DNA of 64,000 bases, from contig OY292276.1 of assembly GCA_958496175.1 (NCBI GenBank), forward strand, positions 50,109,080-50,173,079, in the 5' to 3' direction. The notes beneath the pieces are model-generated. The model searched no databases. It was not told where the DNA came from and worked only from the letters and a program-made list of their open reading frames with translations. Numbering within the stretch: position 1 is the first letter of the stretch; each line of letters begins with the position of its first letter. Shown one piece after another: positions 35,851 to 46,552 of the stretch. The DNA comes from Sisyra terminalis (taxonomy: Eukaryota > Arthropoda > Insecta > Neuroptera > Sisyridae). The position numbers were made by a program, and so were the translations under genes.

Positions 35851-37472
35851 GACTTTTATGATGAAAAATTTAAATTTTCAATCTAAATGGTTAAAGGATC
35901 TAGAAATATAAGCCTCATAAATCGACTGTGGAAAGATATATGTGGAAATATTAATCATTTCTCTAATATTTCCCTGATTTCTAAGCATTTGTTGTTCATA
36001 TTGATGTAAAACATTCTACTCGTATTAACTTCCCCTTCATTGTATTCAAAAATTTTATTAAGTTATAAAGTTATTATTTTTTTAGTAAAAAGATATTATT
36101 AACTCCTAAATCATATTAAAAATTTAGATCAATCACTTCAGAAAATTCTAAGAAAAAAAAATTCCCTAAATCTAGTTGAGATATAGATCCGGAACTTCCA
36201 GGATTTTGGTATTTTATTAGTACCCATATATCTACAAAGTATCATTTATGTGTCTTTCCAGTAAGCCCTTTCAATAATTCGAGACGAAAAAACTTAGATT
36301 ATAAAATATATATATTTTTTTATTGAAATCTTAAACCAAATTATGATACATTAATAAGCCTACATCCGTTTACATATAATGAATTCAATGTACTTGTCTT
36401 CAAATCTTTATTGATTGAAAGTTACAGCAAACATTTCAAGCTTATACCACACATCAATTCAAATTAAATATGGAGACTTTCTCCATTTAAGCTATAAGAG
36501 ATTTTTAATGGAAAATCATTATGTGGAAGTCTTCAGCTTAATGAAATTACTTCACTAAAATTGAGTTATTATATTAGATATGTGTGTATTATTGTATTAC
36601 GAGCACCACGAGACCTATCCACAGGTACTTGTTTCTTTTATTAATGGATTAATTGAATAATTTTATTAATTATCAACCTGATTTGATCCTTTAATGGAAA
36701 ATCTCAGATTTCTTTTTTTTTTTTCAATTACATCAAAAAGAAATTATGAGATTCAGTGTATGGAAGAAAGTGAAAAGATCAACTTTTACTGAATTGATTT
36801 CAAAGGAAATTTATAGAACAATATAGGAACGTGATATCATCGATAAATGGCGGCAAACTTTGTAAAATATGATTTTTTTTAAGTTGGAAAATATTTGGGT
36901 TCATTTTTATGATTTGAATGTATCGATTAAACCGTTAAATTCTTTCATATTTCGTTTGATTATAGTTTTTCTTATTAAATTTGTTTCAAAATGTTACTTT
37001 CAATTTAATTATGTTCATTATTTTTCAATTAGTCTCCACTTTGTCAAACGCAAATATGAAACACTGGAATTCATAGAAATCTTCCAATTCTTAATCCGTT
37101 ATTATATTCGAGGAGCTGAATGAAGTTGAAAAATGTTTCCAAAAAAAATTCATAATTTAATTTTTCTTGATGATGTTATAAATCATAGTTTTTGTCTTCT
37201 AAGGTCATAGGCCAGATTTATCATTTTTGTGGAGGGCGAAGAACCCATCAAAAACGTTTGTAAACGATTTGAATCCATGATAAAAACAAGATTTTTTTCT
37301 CAGATAGGATGCGTTTTGTAATTTTGAATGTTCCATGCAATGGTAGCCCCTGGCATTTTTTTTTTATAAATCGCATTATGGTCATTAAAATAAAAAAAAA
37401 ACTACCTATTTTAATTTTTTTCTAAGGATCCCAACCTCCCCTTAGCTCCATTGCCAAGCCACTGGTAACATC
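35851..37472. other. No recognisable feature (1.6 kb)
   Basis: AT-rich. The 84-codon plus frame 36869-37123 is Phe/Ile-rich and unsupported. Confidence 0.45.
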
Positions 37473-38028
37473 TTGCAAGTCATTTTTCTCCTCGTTTATT
37501 TTGGGCTTGTGGCGTTAGGATTATATTATGCAGATGCAAAAAAGGAAAATATGAATAAATTGCGACCACGAAAAAATTACTACCTATACAAATTAATTCT
37601 CGTAAGGAGTGGTTTTCAGATTGGTGAGGTCTCTGCCCTCAAGTGGGAATTCAAGGCTTCATTTCGATTTCTTCGACGATTAATATTTATGCAATGACTC
37701 CTCTAATTCTACATTTCCCAATGCTCAAATTGGATCGCACAAGTACTCCACAAATGCAAACGTTACTCATCAATTTGCTTCGATTATCTTTCAAATAGAA
37801 TTTCAAAATAATTCTTATATCGAAATCTTCGTTTTCAAGTGTGGGACCGCAGTTTCGAGAGATGGTCCCAACCGAACAGAAGAGATTCCATTTAAAAATG
37901 CATACATATGTATTATGTAGGTACATCAATTCGAGACGATAGTGAAAGTTCTTCTTCAAGGTTTCTGTTATGAACTTTTGCTGAGCCTTGAAAAGTGTTA
38001 GATTTGAGTTTAAATTTCTGGAATGCAA
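37473..38028. other. Open frames on both strands, possible exon
   Basis: Plus strand: TTGCAAG at 37473-37479 could be an acceptor, followed by an open stretch VIFLLVYFGLVALGLYYADA then KKENMNKLRPRKNYYLYKLI, ending near CTC|GTAAGG (donor-like, about 37598). This looks like a signal-peptide or membrane segment followed by a basic region. Minus strand: a 113-codon frame (38025-37687) containing GTISRNCGPTLENEDFDIRI and VCICGVLVRSNLSIGKCRI, open to a TAA. The two are nearly non-overlapping. Neither is recognised. Local G+C is above background. Confidence 0.28.
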
Positions 38029-38394
38029 TTCGAAAGAATAGAATTTGAAACATTATAATGAAACAATTTTAATTATTATCAATATATTTGCTTTCATTTA
38101 GTGGAATGCATAATGAAAACCGGGTGTTAGTCGATGAGCTTCACCTAACTTTCTAATATGCTATTTTTAAATGTTAAACGGACCCTTGAGGGATATTGTT
38201 GGTATTATATACAAATATTGATTTCCCAGATAAATATTAATGAATTTACGTTCACAATGATAAATGAATCGTTTAATAAATTTGAAGTCAAAGAAAGAAG
38301 TATACCCAAATGTCTAAATGTCTGTGATTAAAATATATTCATAAATATTTGATTTCTGAATAGTCTCCAATAGTGGGGGACAATATATTACTTC
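38029..38394. other. No recognisable feature
   Basis: AT-rich; nothing recognised. Confidence 0.5.
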
Positions 38395-38810
38395 TTTTGG
38401 ACACTTTTTAATATATTGAGCTTTTTTATTCGCCAGATTATAATGATTATTTTTCTATAATCCTTGGTAATTAAACCAAACTAGTCCTCTACCAATCTTC
38501 AAATAAAACGGCAGTATTTGAACGAAGTGGATCAGGCTTCAATTTTTTTTTTTTAAATTTCAAGACCTTTCCACCCCGTAAAGTTATAAAAAATCTTCAT
38601 TTTTACCCAAAGCATTTAAAAAAAATTTAAGAAACTAATTTTCTATAGCTTTCCTACACCATTTTTAATGCTTTTGGCTACTTTGGAGCTACTTTTGGCT
38701 ACTTTTTAATATATTGGAGTTTAAGTTTTTTTATTCGCCAGTTTAATTATACGGAGTGTTTTCTATAATCCATGGTCATTAAGCCCAAAAAAAGGTAAAA
38801 AGGTAGACAA
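38395..38810 (+). repeat. Diverged direct duplication, period about 300 bp
   Basis: ACTTTTTAATATATTG(A/G)AG, TTTTTTATTCGCCAG and TTTTCTATAATCC(T/A)TGG recur in the same order at about 38402-38466 and 38700-38775. Confidence 0.65.
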
Positions 38811-39261
38811 ATGGCACTAAGCCAATGAAAATAAAATCAAATGGGGGACATAAACGTAGACGAGTCTAAAATGATCACGTAGACATGATGACCCGAGAAA
38901 ATTTGGTGAAAAATTGAAAAAGATGGATTGAATTATAGACTTCAATATCCCAAAAAATTGATGACTTTGTGGTACAGATCTAAGGGGGAAATTATGGGAA
39001 ATTTTGCTATGTGAGTAAATATCGATGCGGGCAACTTTCGTGTGAAGAATTTATTTTTTTAGTGAGCTACTATTTAAAAATAAGGTTATAAATACTTCGC
39101 TTGTGTTGATAAGATGCCATAAAAAATAATAATAAATTTTGGTACTTCAAAGAGAGACATGCTTCATATAATTGTTAACAAAATTGCACTCCTTGCTTTG
39201 ATCCACAGAAATTTATGTTTTACTTTTTAATGCATTTCATAAATACTATAAAAACAATGAT
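38811..39261. other. No recognisable feature
   Basis: Mixed AT-rich DNA; nothing recognised. Confidence 0.45.
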
Positions 39262-39775
39262 TTCAGGGATGAAGCCCCGATGAAGGTTGGGGGACGTCAC
39301 CCAATCTGATGATATTACATTTTCGATTTTGTTTGTAGTTTTACTCGCGAGTAATCCAGGCCATAATTATATAAACATCTCAATGTATCTACTTTTGGAG
39401 GGCTTCACCCATACAGGAGTCCCCAAAGTTGAACAACGGGGCCAAGCTTGGGGCAACGCTGGGACGCTGAGGCCAGGCTACCCAGGCTTGGGCCAAGACT
39501 GTAGTAAACCAGACTTGGCCCAAGCCTGGGTAGTTCAGCCTCAGCCAGTCCTCCAATCACCCGGCATTGGCTCAAGCCTGGGGACCCCCGCGTTGGACAT
39601 TGGATGGCTCGCCAGGCTTGGCCCAACACTGACAATCATGCTTGGCCCCACGTTATCATTCCAGACTTCCACCAAGGCTGGGCCAGTACTGGCTTGCAAG
39701 CTTGGGCCAGAGTTTTTCACAGTTGGGCCAAGCATGGGGGAAGCCTGGGCCCGTTGTTTTTTCCTGTATGGGCAC
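39262..39775. repeat. G+C-rich island of GGCCCAAGC/GCTTGGGCC palindromes
   Basis: From about 39430 to 39760 the sequence is packed with degenerate, self-complementary words such as GCTTGGGCC, CTTGGCCCAAGC and AGGCTTGGGCCAAGA, at G+C near 60%. CCCATACAGG (39408-39417) and CCTGTATGGG (39763-39772) close it as inverted ends, so it may be a transposon of about 365 bp with an internal palindromic minisatellite. Left of it, CAGGGATGAAGCCCC (39264) and GGGCTTCACCC (39399) form another inverted pair like the foldback at 308-503. Frames on both strands (up to 164 codons) simply translate the repeat. Confidence 0.75.
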
Positions 39776-42062
39776 CCCTGAATCTCTTGTTTTGTTGGTT
39801 TTTATTTGACAACAAATATAGATAGATCATATCCTTAAGATACCTATTTAATTGATAAAATTTTTATTTATTAGATAAATCCTACACATATCGCTACTTT
39901 CAAAGAAAAGTACGCATGTTTTCTCTATTTTCCGGATAAAAATTTATCTGGAACTTAAATGCTACCATATAAATGTAAAAATTAGCCGCTTAACAATTAA
40001 GTTTAAAAATATTATGCCAAAGTTTAAAAAAAAATATTTTCTCCAGGAAATAACTCCTGTAAGTATCGTTATCTATAGATTTCAACATATACCACAATCA
40101 ATACTTCACTTCTAATTCAAAAGCCATCAAAATACAGTTGTCGAAAAAACATTATGGCTACATAACATTTGTCTTTGATTTATTATCAGATAAATACCAA
40201 AAAGAAATAAATTACGAAAGTTTTTTTTTTCCCAATACAAAGAAATATTTCGACTGATTACTTATATATTTTATTGTTTAAATGCTATAAATTTGAATGG
40301 CATCAGTACAGCTATAACTAAAAACCAAATAATTAAAGATTTGACAGTAAAACAATATAAAAAGCAATAAATCACTAGATAGTTTTTCATTAAAAAAAAT
40401 TTTCCCCAACTTAATTGTGTTTTGACTTAACATTAAAATATTTAAATTAGATATTTTTGAAGCATTAAAATCTTTAAGACCTATAAAATCATGCAATATA
40501 ATCACTAAAATTATCAATCCGAAAATATAGTTTGTGCTTATTTGTCTCTCCTCTCATAAAAGTGATTTTTGTGGTATAATTAACAAGTTTAGAAAACTGG
40601 GACAAAATTTGATGTAAATTTTAACAAACAGAACCCGCTTCGGGCCAAATGACTAACGAAATTTCATAAATTCCAATTATAAAGTTCGAGAATAACCTAA
40701 TTTAGAAACGCCACTTTTCAATAATTTTTAACTTATTTTTCCATATTTTTTTTGGGGTAATTATTTTTAATTAATTTATCATTTTGAAAAGTGTTATTGG
40801 AATTGGTTTGGTTTTCTTAATTTCCAATTAAGTTTTTGTTTTAAAAAATTCTTTATTTTCCAGGTTGTGTAATTGAATGAAACAAAAACCTAGAATTAAT
40901 CGGATTTAAAGAATATGCTTTGCAAATAGAATTGAAAGAACTAATATTTCCGTTATCTAATTAATGGTTTTATGTTACTGAAACTAACCAACATATGTTT
41001 ATGTATTTTTTTTTTATCACTTAATTTCATTTGTTACTTTAGATTTGTTGGGGAAATAAATTGAAAACTTGAAAAAGCGAAACTTTTCAAATTAAATGTT
41101 AAAAATATCATCATGCACTATATAACACGGGTTTGTATCATGCGTGCTCATTGAAATCACTGAAAGTGATATCAATATTTTAAACGCAATTACATAAGAA
41201 ATGCAACTTGGCTTATTTAATTAGTCGCATTCTAATGGAATTGAAATTTTTTAAGTAATTATCCGGTCAGAAATTCATTAAATTTTTTTGTAATTTAATT
41301 AACTACGGTTGACGTTCTATACGAAGACGAAACCGTTTTGACTCTTTTATTTTGATTCCGGCATGTAATTTACAATTTTCTCATTTCATTTGAAAATTTT
41401 ATAATATTTTTAAATTAAAAATACATCAAGCCGAAATTAAATCATCTCGAATTACGTGAAAATGCTTCAGAAACTTGAAATATGCGATTAAAATTGAATT
41501 ACTATTTGTTGTTCATCCATTTGTTTTTTTTTTTTTGAATATAATTGTATGGCAGAGAGAAATTTTTCTCGCGAAATAATTTTGGAAAAATTTTCACACA
41601 AAGACTGACACCGTAATAAACTTTTGTAAAATTATCCTCTAAAAACGGACATAAGGTTAATGATCTATGGAAAATATAAATTTTGCAAAAATTTTTGTAA
41701 GAAAATATTAAATTACCGTGAAATTTGGGTACTTCAATGTAATTTTAATGAAAAGGTGTGATAAGTATATTTTTTTTTTTTGCTTTTCGATCTTAAGGAA
41801 ATTACATTTTATCAGTATTACGAAAAATTAATGTCCGAAACTGGAAATCGAAAGCACCAGACCGGGAACCATGGCAAAATATTGTAATGCAGACTAAAGC
41901 TCACTTCAGGAAATAGAAAAATATTTTTAGTACTGATACTAAAAAACAAGACTAAACTTTTTCAAAAAAGCATATTTAATATACTTTTTTAAAGATATTT
42001 TTTTAGTTGATCAAAAATAAGGGCTCATATTAAGAGCTTTTACTGAAGTAATATTTAAATTT
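39776..42062. other. No recognisable feature (2.3 kb)
   Basis: AT-rich, with many homopolymers. The minus frame 40517-40278 is low-complexity and unsupported. Confidence 0.5.
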
Positions 42063-43010
42063 TTTCAATCTCACCTTTCAAACTGGTCCGTATTAAAGGA
42101 GTACATAACCAGAATGTCTATAATTGCAATATGCTAATAGTCATAAAGGATTATTTATTCATTTTCAAATGAATTGTTTGAAAATTTGGTTGCAAATGAT
42201 CTCAAAGTTTTGGGAACTTTTCATATTAAATCTATTTACCAGAATTAATAGTTTTTTGGTTGAGATTTAGGGATTAACTTGATCTTTTTTTGTTTTAAAT
42301 ATAACAATAAATTATATCAACATTTGTCAAGAAATACAGTAGTAATCCTATATAAGGTCAAGAAAGCTAAGGCAATAAAAATTTGCCAGATTCTAGCCTT
42401 TTCCGATAATTTTAACATTGAGTATCAAATGATTGAAATTTAATTGACTTTTCTTAGCTTTTCCATGCTTTTTTATGTTATTACTTATTAGAAGAATATT
42501 TTACTTTGGTAATTTTTGATTTTTTTAAATTTCACCCCGAAAATAGGCCCAAATTATGGTAATAGGAAACAAAAATGTTTAGGCTTTAAATATGCTAACC
42601 GTCATGCAGGATTACAAATTCCTTTATAGATGAATTTTCAGAAAATTTGATTTTAAATGATCTCAAAACTATAGAAATTTTTCATGTAAAATATATTTAT
42701 TAGAATTTATCTTTTTTTTTTGCTGTGAATTAGTGATTAGTTTGATCCTTTCTTACCTTAAAGATAAGATTAACAAATTAATTCAAAAAGATCATTTAAA
42801 AAAAAAAAACAATAAATAAGATTATTTTTCTAGAAATTTCATTAAAATTTGATAGGAAATGAAGTAGCAATCCTACATGAGGTCCAGAAGATTCAGACAA
42901 TAAAAAAATTTCTAGTTTTAGCCATTTCCGATAATTTTAAGAAATGGTGCCAAATGATTGAAAATTGATTGACTTTTCCTAGTTTTTCCGAGTTTTTCTC
43001 GTGAATATTT
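42063..43010 (+). repeat. Tandem duplication, two units of about 0.47 kb
   Basis: Units about 42063-42530 and 42531-43010 share, in order, ATATGCTAA.(A/C)GTCAT, AAATGATCTCAAA, GTAGCAATCCTA-type text, TTTTCCGATAATTTTAA, CAAATGATTGAAA and TTGACTTTTC(T/C)TAG. They are diverged, non-coding and of unknown origin. Confidence 0.75.
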
Positions 43011-43289
43011 TGTAATCGTCATTGGAAAAATTTAAAATTTAAAGATTTTTTTATCAAGTTTCATGTGAAAATATTATTGGGGAAAAATCATACAGATTCA
43101 TATTGTATCAATATAAATATGCAAAGCAACAATTTTTCAATATGAATGGCTAAGTTTGAAACTAAATTATAAGCTTTTAAAAAAAATATCTTTAATTTTT
43201 TTAGAAACAGCAAAGATATCATAAATTTGATCCTGTTCATCCTTTAAAATTTAGATATAAAATTTAATTTTTTTTTATTTTGAACTAAA

Positions 43290-43449
43290 CGTACTGGTGA
43301 CCGAGTTGTTAAGGTTATCCCTCCATAAATGATAGGTATTGGGTTCGGTCCTCGTACCGAGCAAATTTTTAATATTTCTGGATTATGAATTTTTTAACCC
43401 TAGAGTCGCTAAAGACTTTAGCAGTTATAAAGACAATAAATTACAATTA
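43290..43449 (+). mobile_element. tRNA-derived SINE, copy S5
   Basis: A box GTGACCGAGTTGTTAAGG, B box GGGTTCGGTCCTC, then CCGAGCAAATTTTTAATATT, AACCCTAGAGTCGCTAAAGA and AATTACAATTAGGGG. Its 3' part was later duplicated together with flanking DNA. Confidence 0.85.
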
Positions 43450-43801
43450 GGGGTGAAAAAATAAAATAAAAAATTTGTTTAGTTCCAATTGAAGTTTTTG
43501 ACATTTATAAAGCTTTTATTGAAAGTTTCAAGCATTTTTTATTAAAAAATAATAATTATATTTGCAATTTTTTTTGGAACTCAAGGCTTTTGGTAGAATT
43601 ACTTGAAGACCTTAGCAGTTATAAAGACAATAAATTACAATTAGGGGTGAAAAAATAAAATAAAAAATTTGTTTAGTTCCAATTGAAGTTTTTGACCTAT
43701 ATAAAGCTTTTATTGAAAGTTTCAAGCTTTTTTTATTAAAAAAAAAATAAATTTGCAATTTTTTTTTGGTATTCAAGGCTTTCGGTAGAATTACTTGAAG
43801 A
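43414..43801 (+). repeat. Tandem duplication across the SINE 3' end (194 bp units)
   Basis: 43414-43607 and 43608-43801 are near-identical: GAC(T/C)TTAGCAGTTATAAAG to AGAATTACTTGAAG. The high identity compared with other duplications here means it is recent. A 76-codon minus frame in it is spurious. Confidence 0.92.
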
Positions 43802-44364
43802 TGACATTTTCCCAAGGTTTTTTTTGCAATTGCAATAATCATTTCACATATACCATTTTTATATTTTCAATCTTGTATATTTTTATCGATTTCAAATCAA
43901 TTTTATCTATATGAATATTAAAAGAATGTATTGTAAAACCTGCCGAGGCTCTTAGCGGTATTTAAATGATTGACCTGAATTCGTCTTAAATGGCCTCACA
44001 AACTTGCAACTTCACTACTACCATACGAATTACATTGTACTCCTCTTAACAATATTAGTCAATTTCAAACATATGATAAGCAATTTTGTTAAAAGCCCAC
44101 ATTTTTAATTTCGTAATAAATCGAGTTTTTTTTTTGGTATAAAAATAAATTCTTTTATATTTTATGTTTAATAACATAATCTTATTTAAATTATTAACGG
44201 TTACCTCCGAAAACGTGCATGTGTTGGCACAATTAAGAACAGTAAGAAAAATAGCGTTGATCATCTCATTACGGTGATTTTTGGGTTTGGAGAGGAAAAT
44301 TTTTTGGAGGATTAACCGTTTTTTTGGGAAAAAAAATATGGAATTATTCGAGTCAGTGGGTATG
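43802..44364. other. No recognisable feature
   Basis: AT-rich; would be the start of intron 1 if the exon at 44371-44467 is real. Confidence 0.4.
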
Positions 44365-44370
44365 ACTTAC

Positions 44371-44467
44371 CTTCTGAGCTATTAACGCGAGCGATATTTC
44401 CACTAAAAATTGCAAAAATTAGTACTATTGCAATACAAGGCCCCATTCTCCTTGGCATCGTCCTCAT
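44371..44467 (-). CDS. First coding exon of a secreted or membrane protein (partial gene)
   Basis: ATG at 44467-44465 opens 32 codons plus one base: basic start MRTMPRRMGP, hydrophobic core CIAIVLIFAIFSG, then NIARVNSSE. This is a textbook signal peptide with a cleavage zone near NSS. The exon ends in AG|GTAAGT (donor at 44370-44365), a full consensus splice donor, in phase 1. An in-frame TGA lies two codons upstream of the ATG, so the start is the first possible one in this frame. The upstream 0.5 kb is G+C-richer, fitting a leader and promoter. The protein is not identifiable from a signal peptide. Downstream exons must lie below 44 kb, or beyond the window's left edge. Confidence 0.55.
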
Positions 44468-45040
44468 TGATCAGATAAGTTAAATATACACTGCATAAAT
44501 AGTAAGGAACAAGCACAAGAATAAATTCAATATCACACTTTTTCAAATCACTGATAATGTAATTGATAAAATTCCAACACCCTTATTGCACAATTCATGC
44601 AGTCACTGCATTTTTTGCACCGTTTTTTTTATTTTCAATGAATATCAATGCACTTCCGAAAATCCTCCGGACATCAACCCGGAATAGTATGGGAAATGTC
44701 GCGTTCGCCAGCAACAATTGAGTAGCAGGTTGGAATTGTTAGTATCGCAATTAACCGGTTATCGGTTGTTATTGTCGATGAAACCACACTTTTTACAAGA
44801 AGTACGCAAGTTAGTACACCGTCTGCAGCTCCGGTCTTAACAGTTGACTGAAGTCAACTCTCTTCGCGGATAAGATTCAAAGACCTCCTCTAGACCGAAC
44901 TACGATATCAAAGACCTGTCTTCGAGTGGGATTCAAGAAGTAGCCCAACCATGGCCAACAAAGACCCCACACACCAATTGCACTGAAATTTTGCGCCACC
45001 ATCTCACTTTTCCATCGTCCACCAAGTTTTGAGTCTTCGA
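44468..45040 (-). promoter_or_regulatory. Putative 5' leader and promoter region
   Basis: Sequence upstream of the signal-peptide exon is clearly less AT-rich than the rest of the window (44640-45040) and not part of any repeat family here. Two arthropod initiator-like TCAGT sites lie on the minus strand: TCAGTC with A at 44849 (inside the palindrome GTTGACTTCAGTCAAC) and TTTCAGTGC near 44980. An AGACG downstream of the first is DPE-like but two bases off the usual spacing. No TATA box stands out. Confidence 0.3.
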
Positions 45041-45641
45041 CTTTCACATTGTATACGTTTGATTCATAAAAACTTGGGAAAATCGATCGAATGTGGTCGA
45101 AGATAAAGAGAGCGTTATCAGTGCGTCGAGGTGCTCTAACTCTTTCACAGCTAATGACTTCCAGTAATTAAATAAAACACTCGGGTACTTGGTAAATTTT
45201 TCGAATGTAGGAAGTCGGAAAAGGAAAACATTATGCGGTTGTGTGCCACCCTCTTTTTCTAGGAAGTGGTTTTGTTCAAGGAATTTTTTTTTCCAGAGGG
45301 TGCATTTAAAATTTCTGGAAAATTTACATACAAAAGACATAAAAAGAACAAAAATATTTCGGTATTTACTTAAGAATTAAATGCAACAAAATATAAATAT
45401 TTAGAATATAATTGAGGTAGACAAAATTCACCCACAATATCCTAATAACCAACTTTTATTTTTAATATAACATTTCTATCAGAATAATTCGATAGAAAGA
45501 ACAAAAAAAGTTTACAGGATTAGGTATCACTTCGTAAATAATGATGTGCTTAGCTAAACCCCACGCAAAAAATTGTTATTAATAAAACATACCTATAATT
45601 AATCCAAATAATAAATTTAATCATTTAATCATGATTGATTA
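45041..45641. other. No confident feature
   Basis: A 98-codon minus frame (45340-45044) with MSFVCKFSRNFKCTLWKKKF lies just upstream of the putative promoter. No domain is recognised, and it probably belongs to the non-coding upstream region. Confidence 0.35.
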
Positions 45642-46015
45642 TCTTCATATATAAAATTCTTCTATACGTGTGTACAGGACAGAACTCCTCCTAAACCGCT
45701 GGACCAATTTTGCTGAAATTTTCTATGTGTATTTGAGTGGGATCCTGGATGGTTTAGATTTACAATTGGATCATATAAGTGAAAAGGGTGAAAAGCCGTG
45801 GTAAAATTTGTTGATCAACAACATAGTATCTATTTGAAATATAAATGTTTTTAAACCCTCCCAAACATAAGTTCCACAGAAATTAATATTAGCGCAATGG
45901 ATAACGTCGTTGCTATATATATGAAAGAGCATGGGTTCGAGTCCCATTGTATTCTTTTTTTTGCTACAAACGAAAACTGTAATAATAATAAAGCTAATAG
46001 TACAAATGAATAAGA
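45642..46015 (+). mobile_element. Helitron-like repeat, copy 1 (interrupted)
   Basis: Starts A|TCTTCATATATAAAATTCT and continues TACGTGTGTACAGGACAGAA, CTCCTCCTAAACCGCTGGAC, GCTGAAATTTTCTATGTG, GATCCTGGATGGTTTAGATT. It matches 46553 onward over its length. It carries a tRNA-like module near its end and is cut at 46027 by a palindromic element; a short stub (46528-46552) follows that insertion. Confidence 0.65.
45888..45960 (+). repeat. tRNA-Arg-like module with Pol III boxes
   Basis: TTAGCGCAATGGATAACG (A box) and GGGTTCGAGTCCC (B box) with T8 following, in a 70 bp tRNA-sized span. The acceptor stem does not pair well, so it is a tRNA-derived or SINE-head module, not a tRNA gene. A decayed copy lies at the matching place in the second Helitron-like repeat. 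Confidence 0.6.
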
Positions 46016-46162
46016 AAGTTATTGTTGTGTGTATACAATATATAAAATATATTGCAGTCCAATTTATGTAGTATAATTTAATATAATAATATATAAAAAT
46101 CGTACCACCAACATAAATTTGAACAGAAGTTCAAACAAAAATATTCGTGACGTATTTCCCAG

Positions 46163-46196
46163 ATACGTATTTCGATTGCCAAGCAATCTTCATCAG
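46163..46196 (-). ncRNA. Hammerhead-ribozyme-like core (left arm, opposite strand)
   Basis: Exact mirror of the 46318 core within the left arm, read on the minus strand; all core bases and the ATACGTAT strand are intact. Confidence 0.5.
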
Positions 46197-46317
46197 TGGT
46201 CATCAAGTAGTTTGGATCACTCCGTAGCTGCTTTGTGATGATTCATCTTGAATGAATTGATTCATTTGTGAATCATCACAAAGCAGTTACGGAGTGATCC
46301 AAACTACTTGATGACCA

Positions 46318-46352
46318 CTGATGAAGATTGCTTGGCAATCGAAATACGTATC
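46318..46352 (+). ncRNA. Hammerhead-ribozyme-like core (right arm)
   Basis: The best-preserved core in the window: CTGATGA, 6 bp stem II with TTG loop, GAAA, ATACGTAT, cleavage triplet AUC. CCA before the core pairs with TGG after the cleavage site (stem I). The 8 nt self-complementary stem III strand would allow an 8 bp dimeric stem III. Confidence 0.55.
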
Positions 46353-46552
46353 TGGGAAATACGTCACGAATATTTTTGTTTGAACTTCTGTTCAAATTTA
46401 TGTTGGTGGTACGATTTTTATATATTATTATATTAAATTATACTACATAAATTGGACTGCAATATATTTTATATATTGTGTACACAATATAACTGTTCAA
46501 AGTCAGCGAAAAAATCTTATTTTGATTAAGTTATTGTTGGCTTATTAATTAA

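Larger units (their letters stand above)
46016..46539 (+). mobile_element. 500 bp palindromic Penelope-like element with hammerhead-like cores, 12 bp target duplication
   Basis: The element 46028-46527 is flanked by perfect AAGTTATTGTTG (46016-46027, 46528-46539). Arms of about 215 bp are nearly identical, so it is young; a 37 nt tail (46491-46527) follows. The right arm, plus strand, has CTGATGA (46318-46324), A, stem II GATTGC/GCAATC (46326-46331/46335-46340), GAAA (46341-46344), self-complementary ATACGTAT (46344-46351), then C. The left arm has the mirror core on the minus strand (46196-46163). It is inserted in a Helitron-like repeat whose other copy (46553-) shows the uninterrupted TTTATTGTTG site. 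Confidence 0.9.

Noticed and set aside
39287..39781. 164-codon plus-strand frame and overlapping frames on both strands
   Set aside because: All frames translate the same palindromic GGCCCAAGC-type repeat; openness is due to high G+C and repetition, not a gene.
45888..45960. Possible genuine tRNA-Arg gene
   Set aside because: Good A and B boxes and T tail, but stems do not close well and a decayed copy occupies the same place in the neighbouring repeat.
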